Notes: generated from the sequence alone by a model not told the origin. 14,709 nt of DNA from Candidatus Atribacter hydrocarboniphilus (GCA_003542295.1 DPKX01000259.1:1-14709), one strand, 5' to 3'. Shown: positions 1 to 7,334, numbered from the stretch's first letter. Numbers and translations are program-made.

Positions 1-950
1 TTAAGATCCAAAACAGTGATGTTGTCTCCAGTATTTTCTGCAATTAGACGGAATTTTTCTTTGCTCTTTTTTAAAGCTTCCTCAAACTTTTTGCGTTCAG
101 TTATATCCCAAACAATGATGATGGTTCTCTCTTGATGGTGGGAATTATAAAATAGAGCTGATGCCAATTCGGCTGGAAAGCGGCTTCCGTCTTTTCGGAT
201 AAACAACAATTCACCTTTAGCTTTTACCTTTTCTTTCCTTTCTTTCAACAAGAGAGGAAGCCGTGGATCTTTATCATCGACCAAACCATTTCTTCCTAAT
301 TTAATAATTTCCTACTCAGTCCAACCAAACATTCTACAAGCTTCGGGATTGGCAGCGTAGATTGTCCCATCAGGTTGAGTCAATAACATTGCATCGAGGC
401 TGTTTTCAAAAAAAGAATGATATTTAGCAATATTTTCTTTCATCTCTTCTTCGGAATGTTTCTTTTCATTCAATTCATTTTCCAATTCCTGGATGCGTCT
501 TTCATATTGAAACAAGGCATTATTTGTCTCGATATTTTGATTAAAGTGGGTGGGTATTGTTTTCATCAGGGTATTCACAAGCACAATCAACTCATATTCA
601 TGATAGGGATACCTGAGAAATCCAGCTATCTCAAAATCCAAAGCTTTTTGTGGGGTTTGGAAATTTAACTTTTCAAAAGGGAATATAACGATCGGTATAT
701 TTTTAGTTAATTCATGGTTTTGGATTGATTGACAAAAAAGTCTTTTCTTCTAATCAAATTTAGTAATTCCTAAAAATATTATTTCGGGTTTTTCCTTTTG
801 AGCAATATCAAGACCTATGGTTTCGTTTAAAGCGGTAATAATTCGAGCTTTTGGATAGCAATTAAGTAACTTGATCGTTAACTGGTCTAAAAGAGATTGG
901 ATATTCTGAACAATGAGGAATATGAATTCTCTATTCAGCACTAAGCTCAT
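1..950 (-). pseudogene. Pseudoreceiver-PAS sensor protein (likely histidine kinase), interrupted by two in-frame TAG codons; runs off the left edge
   Basis: One reading frame of 316 codons runs from an ATG at 948-950, preceded by a strong GGAGGA ribosome site, to the left edge. It is broken only by TAG at codon 67 (750-752) and codon 213 (312-314). Across both stops the homology continues smoothly. Residues 1 to about 125 resemble a response-regulator receiver fold, a helical or coiled segment follows (about 150-180), then a PAS domain from about 180 to 285. The PAS motif GWTE-stop-EIIKLGRN is clearly split by the second stop. A second PAS starts near residue 297, with a kinase domain presumably beyond the window. 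The receiver lacks the acidic pair after strand 1 (LIVQN), has Gly where the phosphorylated Asp is expected (IIFLGI) and has Arg in place of the conserved Lys (GFLRYP). It therefore should not be phosphorylated. Pseudogene is the simplest reading; amber readthrough or sequence error are alternatives. Confidence 0.7.
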
Positions 951-1051
951 CTATTTCCTCCTGCAAAAATACTAATATTATTGAGTTAATTACCATGAAT
1001 ATTTGCTTCTTATTTTACCAAGTAAAAATAGATTTTTTATAATAAAAGCTT

Positions 1052-1627
1052 TTATTCTATCGTCCATAAATCTGGTGAGCTGGTTGATATGGCTGTTGCG
1101 CCGGATCGTAAAATTGCTTTAACTTCCTTATGATTTCGAATAAATCCTCCACAAATAATTGGAGGAAGACTTTTTATGGGAATTTGTTTTTGGATGAAGG
1201 GAAATATAATTCCGGGTAGTATCTCAATTGCATCGGGAGATAATTGAGAAGCAACTTTCAATCCAGTATTTAAACTTTCGCTATCTAAAAGAAAAATTCT
1301 AAATATTGTTATAAAACCTTGCTTTTTAGCTAATGATATAGTACGAGATCGGGTCGATATAATTCCGTTGATCTCCTGGAAATGTTTTTTTAAAAAGATT
1401 AAGCCATCTTGATCGGCAGAAAGACCGGAAAACAAATCGAGATGTAAAAAAAAGGTTGAGAAATGTTTTTCTATTTTTTCCAAAATTAATTTAATAGTAT
1501 TTATATTGCCATCGAGAAGAAAACAAGGTCCACCAATTTGAATGGAAGATAAGTCTATCTTTTTTTGTCCTTCAAAACGCAGAGCGGGAATCACCGGATA
1601 AGAACGAAGGAGATCAATAAAATCCAT
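1052..1627 (-). CDS. glpP: GlpP-family glycerol-3-phosphate-responsive antiterminator
   Basis: The protein (191 aa) has the TIM-barrel-like GlpP signatures: IPALRFEG near the start, HLDLFSGLSADQDG in the middle, IISTRSRTISLAKKQG, FRIFLLDSESL, PDAIEILPG and a C-terminal ICGGFIR with AISTSSPDLW. In Bacillus, GlpP binds glycerol-3-phosphate and the leader mRNA of glp genes to prevent termination; the role here is inferred from the family. I chose the ATG at 1625-1627 because AGGAG lies 7 nt upstream. A TTG start 15 nt further up would place that ribosome site inside the gene. It lies about 100 nt downstream of pyruvate kinase on the same strand, with no clear terminator between. No glycerol kinase, facilitator or glycerol-3-phosphate dehydrogenase gene is in the window, so its RNA target is unknown. 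Confidence 0.85.
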   Translation of the reverse strand: MDFIDLLRSYPVIPALRFEGQKKIDLSSIQIGGPCFLLDGNINTIKLILEKIEKHFSTFFLHLDLFSGLSADQDGLIFLKKHFQEINGIISTRSRTISLAKKQGFITIFRIFLLDSESLNTGLKVASQLSPDAIEILPGIIFPFIQKQIPIKSLPPIICGGFIRNHKEVKAILRSGATAISTSSPDLWTIE

Positions 1628-1728
1628 AAACGAGCTCCTCAACTATCTGTATTTCAAATATTCCTATTGATTCAAAGTAAAATTATAATACTATAAAGTT
1701 ATTGAAATATCTTATTTTTGACCTAATA

Positions 1729-3171
1729 TTAAATTTCTTCAACTTGGAGTAAATTGGTAAAACCTGATTTCTGTAATGGAACTCCAGCTGTAATAACAAT
1801 TTTATCTCCTTTTTTCCCGAAACGAGAAGCAAGGGTAAGTCTTTTCATTTCTTCGATTAACTCAGATGGTTCAGTACATAAATTCATCGAAAAGGGAATT
1901 ACTCCATAGGAAAGTTTTAGATGGCGGAGAATATGACATTGTGGTGAAAAAGCCAATATCGGAATATTAGGTCGAAAGCGGGATATTCTTCGGGCAGTAC
2001 TTCCCGAATAAGTAGATGTTACAATTACAGGAAGCTTAAGATTTCGAGCTATTTCCCAGGCACCAAAAGATATTGCACTGGACAAATCATTATTGTTAGA
2101 TATAATTATCTGGACATCAGGAACAAAATCAGCGTGATTTTCGGTATATTGAGCAATTTTGCTAGCCATTTGAACCGATTCCATAGGAAAGTCGCCCATG
2201 GCTGTCTCACCTGATAACATAATCGCATCGGTTCCATCATAAATAGCACCTGCAACATCACTTACTTCGGCTCTGGTTGGAATTGGATTTCTTATCATAC
2301 TATCCAACATTTGTGTTGCTACGATAACTGGTTTACATCTACGGCGTGATTCAAATATTATCTTTTTTTGCCAAAAAGGAACCGATTCAACTGGTATCTC
2401 AACTCCAAGATCACCCCGGGCAATCATTATTCCATCCGATGCTTCAATGATATCTTCGATTTCATCCAAAGCCTGTGGTTTCTCTATTTTGGCAATAATA
2501 GAAAAGGGTTTCGGGAATGGACTAATTTTTTTACGCAAAGTAAGAATATCCTTTACTCCTCGAACAAATGAAAGGGCAAGAAAATCCAAATCCCAATCTT
2601 TAATCGCTTCTAAAATGAGAAGATCCCGGGCGGTTATAGAAGGAAAACTATCGGGCAGATAGGGAATATTTATTCCTTTTCGTGAAGAAATAACCCCTCC
2701 CTTTTCAACTTTACACAAAATTATATGATTCTGATTGGAAAGAATCCTTAAACGTACCAAACCGTCATTAATAAAAAAAATATCTCCAGTTTTAAGAAGA
2801 GCAAATAATATATCATTTTCAACGGTAATTACCGGCAAGGAACCAGGAAGAGGTGAATGTATTATATATATGATTGCTCCATCTAATAGCTCTGCCTCCT
2901 CTCCCTGTAATTCTCCGATTCTGAGTTTTGGGCCAGGAAGATCACCAATTACACCATGAAACTCCTTTTTTTGGGAATCGTATTTTCGAATGGTTTGAAG
3001 GGCAGAAAAGTGTTCTTCCAGAGTACCATGTGAAAAGTTTAAACGAAAAACATCTACTCCCTCTTGTATTAACTTCACAATTTTTTCTGGATTTGCGACA
3101 CTAGGTCCAATGGTAGCAACAATTTTTGTTTTTCGGGGGAGGTTGTTAACTGAGGTCAAAAGATCAATCAC
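1729..3171 (-). CDS. pyk: Pyruvate kinase
   Basis: Transfers the phosphate of phosphoenolpyruvate to ADP, giving pyruvate and ATP in the last step of glycolysis; cytosolic. The length (480 aa) matches the standard bacterial enzyme without the extra C-terminal PEP-utiliser domain. Visible motifs are KIVATIGP and RLNFSHG near the N-terminus, GDLPGPKLRIG (the type-II-like variant of DTKGPEIR), the catalytic-Lys block IAKIEKPQALDEIEDI, the metal-site block IMIARGDLGVEIP, ATQMLDSMI followed by PTRAEVSDVAGAI, and LSGETAMG. Start is GTG, with GGAGGG about 8 nt upstream. The first 8 nt overlap the end of the small membrane-protein gene, so translation is probably coupled. The GlpP gene follows downstream. 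Confidence 0.96.
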   Translation of the reverse strand: MIDLLTSVNNLPRKTKIVATIGPSVANPEKIVKLIQEGVDVFRLNFSHGTLEEHFSALQTIRKYDSQKKEFHGVIGDLPGPKLRIGELQGEEAELLDGAIIYIIHSPLPGSLPVITVENDILFALLKTGDIFFINDGLVRLRILSNQNHIILCKVEKGGVISSRKGINIPYLPDSFPSITARDLLILEAIKDWDLDFLALSFVRGVKDILTLRKKISPFPKPFSIIAKIEKPQALDEIEDIIEASDGIMIARGDLGVEIPVESVPFWQKKIIFESRRRCKPVIVATQMLDSMIRNPIPTRAEVSDVAGAIYDGTDAIMLSGETAMGDFPMESVQMASKIAQYTENHADFVPDVQIIISNNNDLSSAISFGAWEIARNLKLPVIVTSTYSGSTARRISRFRPNIPILAFSPQCHILRHLKLSYGVIPFSMNLCTEPSELIEEMKRLTLASRFGKKGDKIVITAGVPLQKSGFTNLLQVEEI

Positions 3172-3334
3172 TTTTTTTCCCTCCTATAGCAGATAAAAAA
3201 ATGAGAACTAAAGCTATAATTATGATCCAAATAAAATTTCGAAAGAAGATCGATTGGGGATGGTCTTGGGCTATTTTTATAAAGAGGATAGGCACGATGA
3301 TGACTATAGAAATCATAGTTATAATTAACCTCAT
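3164..3334 (-). CDS. Small hydrophobic protein with two predicted membrane helices, overlapping the pyruvate kinase start
   Basis: This 56-codon frame has an ATG at 3332-3334 preceded by a GGGAGAG ribosome site. It ends with a TGA inside the first codons of pyk, sharing 8 nt with it. The translation has two strongly hydrophobic stretches, at residues 3-21 and 34-50, separated by a short polar loop (KIAQDHPQS, then FFRN), and a polar tail GGKKSD. The pyk ribosome site lies inside the end of this frame, which is the usual layout of a translationally coupled operon pair. I do not recognise the family and see no known motif. An accidental AT-rich frame is the alternative. Its ribosome site, tight overlap and exact fit between two genes argue that it is real. 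Confidence 0.6.
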   Translation of the reverse strand: MRLIITMISIVIIVPILFIKIAQDHPQSIFFRNFIWIIIIALVLIFLSAIGGKKSD

Positions 3335-3394
3335 TTTAATCTCTCCCTAATTCCTCTTCCTTCACTCAAATAAATTATCGAGATAATAGCTTTT

Positions 3395-4207
3395 TTATTC
3401 CTTACCTATAGGATAACAGGTTTTTCTCTTTTTATTAAATTGAGTCAAACGAGTATATCCCACTTTTTTAAGTAAATCTAAGGCCGATTTAAAATCTTTT
3501 CCTACCTCATCAGGACGATGAGCATCAGAACCAAGACAAATTGGAATTTGAGCTTGAAAACATTTTCTTAAAATATCTTCTGAGGGATAAGATTCTCCAA
3601 TTGGTTTTCGGTATCCTGCGGTATTCAATTCAATTGCCATATTAAAATTTTTACACAATTCAATTGCTTGGTCTTCTTCAATAATAGTTTCGGTTGGTCG
3701 GAAACGAAATTTTTTCGGTAGATCAAAATGTGCAATAATATTATAACAACCAGTCTCAATACCTTGCATCAAAGTTTTATAGTATGATCGATATATTTCA
3801 TTAATATCTCGATTTTCATAGTAATGAATATATTTGGGGTGATCGAAAGCCCAATCGCCTAAAAAATGAACTGACAAAAACAGGTAATCCCAATCATAGA
3901 ATTCAACAACCGATAAAGCTTCTTTTTCTTTTCCAGGGATATAATCAACTTCTAAGCCGGTTTTTATGGCAATTGTATCTCTATATTTTGTTTTAAGAGA
4001 TTCCACTTCTTCAACATAGATTTCCAGTTCTTCATCAGGTATTGCACAATGGCGAGTTCTTTTCTCTTTGGGTAAAAAATATTGGGGACAGTGACCCGAA
4101 AAGCCAATCTCGGTTAATCCTACCTTCAAAGCGTTCTCAATGTACTCTTCATAGTTACCTTGAGCATCACCACAGCGATGAGTATGAACATGGTAATCGC
4201 ATAGCAT
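3395..4207 (-). CDS. PHP-domain histidinol-phosphatase family protein
   Basis: This 270-aa protein belongs to the HisJ/HisK-type PHP phosphatases, metal-dependent enzymes that in histidine synthesis convert histidinol phosphate to histidinol. The metal ligands are all in place: DYHVHTH (H6, H8), H39 in GFSGH, E86 in GLEVDY, H114 in SVHFL, H160 in AHFD, E193 in IELNT, and GSDAH (D228, H230). The second motif reads SGH instead of the more common TDH. Start is ATG with AAGGAG 8 nt upstream. No other histidine gene is nearby, so the true substrate could be another phosphomonoester. It follows the HU terminator and leads the group containing the small membrane protein and pyk. Confidence 0.85.
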   Translation of the reverse strand: MLCDYHVHTHRCGDAQGNYEEYIENALKVGLTEIGFSGHCPQYFLPKEKRTRHCAIPDEELEIYVEEVESLKTKYRDTIAIKTGLEVDYIPGKEKEALSVVEFYDWDYLFLSVHFLGDWAFDHPKYIHYYENRDINEIYRSYYKTLMQGIETGCYNIIAHFDLPKKFRFRPTETIIEEDQAIELCKNFNMAIELNTAGYRKPIGESYPSEDILRKCFQAQIPICLGSDAHRPDEVGKDFKSALDLLKKVGYTRLTQFNKKRKTCYPIGKE

Positions 4208-4256
4208 ATCGATGTCTCCTTGTTCAATAATTAAAAGATATTTATACTTTACGAAT

Positions 4257-4287
4257 AAAAAAGAAGGGGCGATGCCCCTTCTTTTTT
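4257..4287 (-). terminator. Intrinsic terminator after the spoVS-HU pair
   Basis: Perfect 14-bp inverted repeat with a GC-rich core (GAAGGGGC / GCCCCTTC), a 3-nt loop and flanking A and T runs, so transcripts from either strand would end in a U tract. It starts 31 nt after the HU stop codon and separates HU from the PHP gene on the same strand. Confidence 0.93.
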
Positions 4288-4318
4288 ATTAATCACAATA
4301 TAATATAATTCTAAAAAA

Positions 4319-4609
4319 TTATTTTACAATTTCCTTTAAGCCTTTACCAGGTCGGAAAAATGGTACCTTTGTGGAAGGGATTTGGATCTCTTTTCCAGTC
4401 TGTGGATTCCTGCCTCTCCGACCAGCTCTGGTTTTCACTCCAAAGGTCCCAAAACCAACGAGTTGAATTTTCCCTCCTTTTTTTAACTCCTTTTGGATAG
4501 AATCAAATAAATTATCAACAATCATCGCCATATCTTTCTTAGATATTTTATCTTTGCGGTTTTTGTTAATTTTTTCCGATAATACATTTACTAATTCTTG
4601 TTTGTTCAT
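4319..4609 (-). CDS. HU-family DNA-binding protein
   Basis: Histone-like dimeric protein that bends and compacts DNA in the nucleoid. At 96 aa it is slightly longer than the usual 90. It carries the family signature: VGFGTFGVKTRAGRRGRNP, TGKEIQIP, then FFRPGKGLKE. The basic arm between the two beta strands (GRNPQTGKEIQIP) is intact. The ATG has AGGAGGT about 10 nt upstream; a second GGAGGG abuts the ATG and is too close to act. It sits 40 nt downstream of spoVS with no terminator between, and a strong terminator follows. IHF versus HU cannot be settled from sequence alone; the short N-terminus and simple arm favour HU. Confidence 0.95.
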   Translation of the reverse strand: MNKQELVNVLSEKINKNRKDKISKKDMAMIVDNLFDSIQKELKKGGKIQLVGFGTFGVKTRAGRRGRNPQTGKEIQIPSTKVPFFRPGKGLKEIVK

Positions 4610-4649
4610 CCCTCCGCTTACCTCCTTTTAATTTAAATCCTGATTTCCC

Positions 4650-4910
4650 CTATCCAGGAAGAACTATGAATCTTATTGCAGTTTTCTCGTTGTCATCAAT
4701 CTTAACATCAACAAAGGCCGGAATACAAACCAGATCTACACCGCTTGGCGCAAGATAACCCCTAGCAATAGCTATCGCCTTTACCGCCTGATTAACCGCT
4801 CCTGCTCCAACAGCTTGCATCTCTGCCTTCCCATGTTCCCTTATTACCCCTGCCAGAGCCCCCGCTAATGCTGCTGGTCTTGTTTTGGAAGAGATCTTGA
4901 GAAGCTCCAT
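4650..4910 (-). CDS. spoVS: Stage V sporulation protein S (SpoVS), Alba-like small protein
   Basis: The 86-aa protein matches SpoVS along its whole length: LLKISSKTRPAALAGALAG, the helix VGAGAVNQAVKAIAIARGYL, the DLVCIPAFVDV strand and the terminal IRFIVLPG. SpoVS is an Alba-fold small protein that in Bacillus affects spore coat and septation steps. It is also widespread in bacteria that do not sporulate, where it is thought to bind nucleic acid, so it is not proof of sporulation. The ATG has AGGAGG 7 nt upstream. It heads a two-gene unit with HU, which would pair two nucleic-acid-binding proteins. The stop is TAG, at the normal end of the family. The leader upstream is long and contains a small open frame and a hairpin. 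Confidence 0.95.
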   Translation of the reverse strand: MELLKISSKTRPAALAGALAGVIREHGKAEMQAVGAGAVNQAVKAIAIARGYLAPSGVDLVCIPAFVDVKIDDNEKTAIRFIVLPG

Positions 4911-4956
4911 TTGCCTACCTCCTTAGTCCGCATTGAACTGCTATTTTTGGGGATCC

Positions 4957-4980
4957 GTTTCCCTGTCATCTCGGGGAAAC
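4957..4980 (-). promoter_or_regulatory. Hairpin in the spoVS leader
   Basis: Inverted repeat GTTTCCC / GGGAAAC with a 10-nt loop, lying 47-70 nt upstream of the spoVS start. A 6-codon frame with its own ribosome site (AGGAGGGGGA before ATG at 4984-4986, peptide MLVSPR, stop at 4966-4968) runs through its first arm. There is no U tract, so a role in translation or RNA stability is likelier than termination. Function is inferred only. Confidence 0.35.
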
Positions 4981-5074
4981 CAACATTCCCCCTCCTTTTA
5001 CAATATTTCACCAAAAATTTCAAGCGCTGTATTCAATATTTTTTTTACTTTTCCCCCTTTCTCAATTTTTAAAT

Positions 5075-5491
5075 TCAAAAATTTTTTTCGATTACAATTT
5101 GAATAAGATCTTTTTCGTTCTGATAAAAAAGAAAATTCTTTGCTTCTTTAATTTCCACCCAACGAACTTCTTCGATTTCTTCAGTATCAAAAGCATTTAT
5201 ATTGTTTTCAGGTATCATAACAAAATATTTAACTCTTTCAAAGAAGCTCTGACCATTTTTTTGGTATTGAAATTTGATTTCACCTGCTTTTTTTTCAATA
5301 TTGCATTGATAACCGGTTTCTTCTTGAACTTCTCTTATTGCAGTTTCCTGATCAGATTCATGGTTTTCTTGGTGTCCTTTGGGAAGAGTCCATAGTGGGG
5401 AGTTCTTTTTTCTAATGAGGAGAACATATTGAGTTTGCCCTTCGATTTTCCTTACTATCCCGCCACAGGCTTGAACATTAGTTATATTCAC
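5075..5491 (-). CDS. Nudix hydrolase, Ap4A-hydrolase-like
   Basis: Hydrolyses a nucleoside diphosphate linked to another group. The Nudix box is complete and exactly spaced at residues 39-61: G-x5-E-x7-REVQEETGY. The block before it, LWTLPKGH, resembles the diadenosine tetraphosphate hydrolase group, whose members read W-x-FPKGH. Length (138 aa) is normal for that group, and the substrate is inferred only. The start is GTG, with AAGGAGA about 10 nt upstream; there is no nearby in-frame ATG. It stands alone, with 260 bp upstream that hold a candidate promoter and palindrome, and 164 bp to spoVS. Confidence 0.9.
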   Translation of the reverse strand: MNITNVQACGGIVRKIEGQTQYVLLIRKKNSPLWTLPKGHQENHESDQETAIREVQEETGYQCNIEKKAGEIKFQYQKNGQSFFERVKYFVMIPENNINAFDTEEIEEVRWVEIKEAKNFLFYQNEKDLIQIVIEKNF

Positions 5492-5671
5492 CTTTTGACG
5501 ATCTCCTTGACAGTATTGGATTGGGCATTTTTAAACCCGTCATAATAAATCAAAAACTTATTCACTATTTTTACATGAAAATTGGTTTTTTGCAAATAAA
5601 AAGCCGATTTTTTAGATATATACCATTTATATGATAAAGATTAACAATTACTTTAGCAAGTGACTAATAAT

Positions 5672-5691
5672 TGATATTATTTACAATATCA
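5672..5691. promoter_or_regulatory. Palindromic operator-like site overlapping the Nudix promoter
   Basis: Perfect 7-bp arms TGATATT / AATATCA separated by 6 nt (20 bp in all, about two helical turns). It overlaps the -10 box and spacer of the TTGACA promoter, the usual place for a dimeric repressor to bind. No regulator gene for it is recognised in the window. Confidence 0.4.
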
Positions 5692-5703
5692 CTGGGTTGT
5701 CAA
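5674..5703 (-). promoter_or_regulatory. Candidate promoter for the Nudix gene
   Basis: Minus-strand TTGACA (perfect -35) followed by an 18-bp spacer and TAATAT (4 of 6 matches to the -10). The predicted transcript would have a leader of about 175 nt before the Nudix GTG. A palindrome covers the -10 and part of the spacer. The region between 5492 and 5751 holds no gene that I can see. Confidence 0.45.
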
Positions 5704-5751
5704 GAAAATAAAAATAAGTATAGAAATCCCAGTACCGTAATCATATCTCTT

Positions 5752-6603
5752 CTAGTTCCTATTTTTCTTTAAAATTAATGCTCCCTGTTCTACACCCAGC
5801 TCTCGAGATACCGCTTTACATTTTGCTTTTAAGAGAAAATAGATGCCCTCTGGTCGATCGCTCAGAGTTTCGAAGTTTCCCTGTCCTTTAGAAAAAATAC
5901 AATCAGCTTTTCGCCATATCTCTTGTACGTCCTGAGGAGCACGTTCAATATCTATCCCAATTTCACCCTGGCCTGTGGTTAATATTGTTGCTATTTTATC
6001 TATACCAGCTTCTACAGCGTCTTCCCTGAGAGCATCATTGGAAATTGGTTTTTCTTTAACAATAAAATATATTTTTCTCCCTTGATTTATTTCTTCTAAA
6101 AACACTCGATCAAATACGACTTCACCAGCATTGTCACTGATATAGAGAAGATTCTTAGAAGATTTCAGATCAGATTGAAAATCAATCCAATCATAAATTC
6201 CCCAGGGAGTATGTTCAATCTGATAGAGAATTTCATCTACCATGATTTCTTTGTAAACACCCAAATCAATTATATTTCCAGCAATTGCAATCCGTAAAGC
6301 TGTTTCCAAGTGGCTTTGACTTTTTTCCACATATTCTTTTAATTGAGGATAAAGCTCCAAGGCCATTTGATTATAATATCTTTTTTCCTCATAAAAGATA
6401 TCTTCGATACCAATCATGTCCTGTGTAATGCGATGAGCAACAGTTGTCATAAAAGCCGGTGTCCAGTTTGAATCGGCTTGAGCATAATTTTTACATATTC
6501 TTTTTAACACTTGCCAAGCAAATTGCTGATCTTTCCCTGCTTTCTCTATTGCTTCTAAGGCTTGTCGAATATTACAGCCAAAACATTCAGCTTGTGCTTT
6601 CAT
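5752..6603 (-). CDS. DUF89 (ARMT1-like) metal-dependent phosphatase
   Basis: This 283-aa protein belongs to the DUF89 damage-control phosphatases, which remove phosphate from harmful or damaged metabolites; related members act on 4'-phosphopantetheine or sugar phosphates. Visible motifs are CFGCN (an N-terminal CxxC, residues 7-10), AGNIIDLG (109-115), the metal-site block YISDNAGEVVFDR (D157, N158, E161), EKPISNDALREDA (with D195), IFSKGQGNFE (about 236-245) and FLLKAKC near the C-terminus. It looks like the CxxC-bearing prokaryotic group. Its ATG overlaps the trkA stop (TAATG), so the two are translated together. The stop is TAG at a normal end. The substrate cannot be told from sequence. 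Confidence 0.88.
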   Translation of the reverse strand: MKAQAECFGCNIRQALEAIEKAGKDQQFAWQVLKRICKNYAQADSNWTPAFMTTVAHRITQDMIGIEDIFYEEKRYYNQMALELYPQLKEYVEKSQSHLETALRIAIAGNIIDLGVYKEIMVDEILYQIEHTPWGIYDWIDFQSDLKSSKNLLYISDNAGEVVFDRVFLEEINQGRKIYFIVKEKPISNDALREDAVEAGIDKIATILTTGQGEIGIDIERAPQDVQEIWRKADCIFSKGQGNFETLSDRPEGIYFLLKAKCKAVSRELGVEQGALILKKNRN

Positions 6604-7283
6604 TAAGATCCCCCATTATCGGTTCGTTCTGATGTTAATTCACGGAAAAACTTCTTGAGCTGATTCTCATCCCCTAAGACATAGATGATATCGTTTTTGT
6701 TCAATATTTCACTGGCGGCAGGAGATACTATGTATTCATCTGCCCTTCTAATGGCTAAAACAGTAACACCAAAGCGGTTTCTTAGTTGTGACTTGCTTAA
6801 AGTTGTATTTGCCAAAACTACAGGAAGCTTTGATTCAACAATATTATAACCAGGAAATAGTTCTTCAGTTCGTATCGCATTTTGAAAGGTCAGAGTTTTC
6901 GCAACTTTAATCGCCATATCTTTTTCAGGAAAAATGACTCGGTCAGCTCCAACTTTACTAAGAATTTTTCCATGATTTTCATTAATAGCTCGAGCTACGA
7001 TAAACGGTACTCCCATATCTTTTAAAGCTAAGGTTGTCAGGACGCTGGATTGTATATCATTTCCAATGCTGACAATAGCAACATCGAAATTCTTGACTCC
7101 AAGTGCCTCTAAAACCTTTTCATCAGTTGTATCAGCTTGAACAACTTCGCTTACCTCACTTGCTAAATCTCTCACCGGTGTTTCATCAATATCGACTGCT
7201 AAAACCATAAAACCTTGTTGATAAAGCGCTAAGGCTATATTCTTCCCAAATATACCTAATCCAAACACTGCAAATTGCCGCAT
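6603..7283 (-). CDS. TrkA/KtrA-type potassium channel regulatory subunit (RCK protein)
   Basis: Cytosolic gating ring subunit that binds nucleotide and controls a TrkH/KtrB-type K+ channel. The RCK_N Rossmann domain has GLGIFG (residues 8-13) and the acidic ribose-binding VDIDE at the end of strand 2, followed by QADTTDEKVLEALGV, typical of KtrA. An RCK_C domain covers roughly residues 145-215. At 226 aa with a single RCK pair it is the short KtrA form, not the doubled E. coli TrkA form. The ATG follows GGTGA by about 6 nt. The membrane channel partner is not in this window. The stop overlaps the DUF89 start by one base. Confidence 0.92.
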   Translation of the reverse strand: MRQFAVFGLGIFGKNIALALYQQGFMVLAVDIDETPVRDLASEVSEVVQADTTDEKVLEALGVKNFDVAIVSIGNDIQSSVLTTLALKDMGVPFIVARAINENHGKILSKVGADRVIFPEKDMAIKVAKTLTFQNAIRTEELFPGYNIVESKLPVVLANTTLSKSQLRNRFGVTVLAIRRADEYIVSPAASEILNKNDIIYVLGDENQLKKFFRELTSERTDNGGS

Positions 7284-7334
7284 TTTTCATCACCATTTCA
7301 TATTTAAAAACTTAAAGTATAGGATTATATCCTA

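Noticed and set aside
417..668. 83-codon plus-strand frame opposite the sensor gene
   Set aside because: Hydrophobic by-product of antisense AT-rich coding DNA; the minus strand shows clear PAS and receiver homology.
1040..1056. Palindrome AATAAAAGCTTTTATT near the glpP stop as a terminator
   Set aside because: Almost pure A/T, with no stable GC stem.
1682..1687. Minus-strand TATAAT between pyk and glpP
   Set aside because: No -35 match at a normal distance; AT-rich background makes it uninformative.
4042..4230. 62-codon plus-strand frame opposite the PHP gene
   Set aside because: Shadow of a well-supported gene; no ribosome site or homology.
4650..5754. Genome-wide reassignment of TAG as a sense codon to explain the sensor gene
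   Set aside because: spoVS, the DUF89 gene and the kinase at the right end all stop at TAG exactly where their families end, so TAG is a normal stop here.
7324..7329. Perfect minus-strand TATAAT before trkA
   Set aside because: There is no acceptable -35 box at 16-18 bp and no extended -10, and it lies inside a short inverted repeat in AT-rich DNA.
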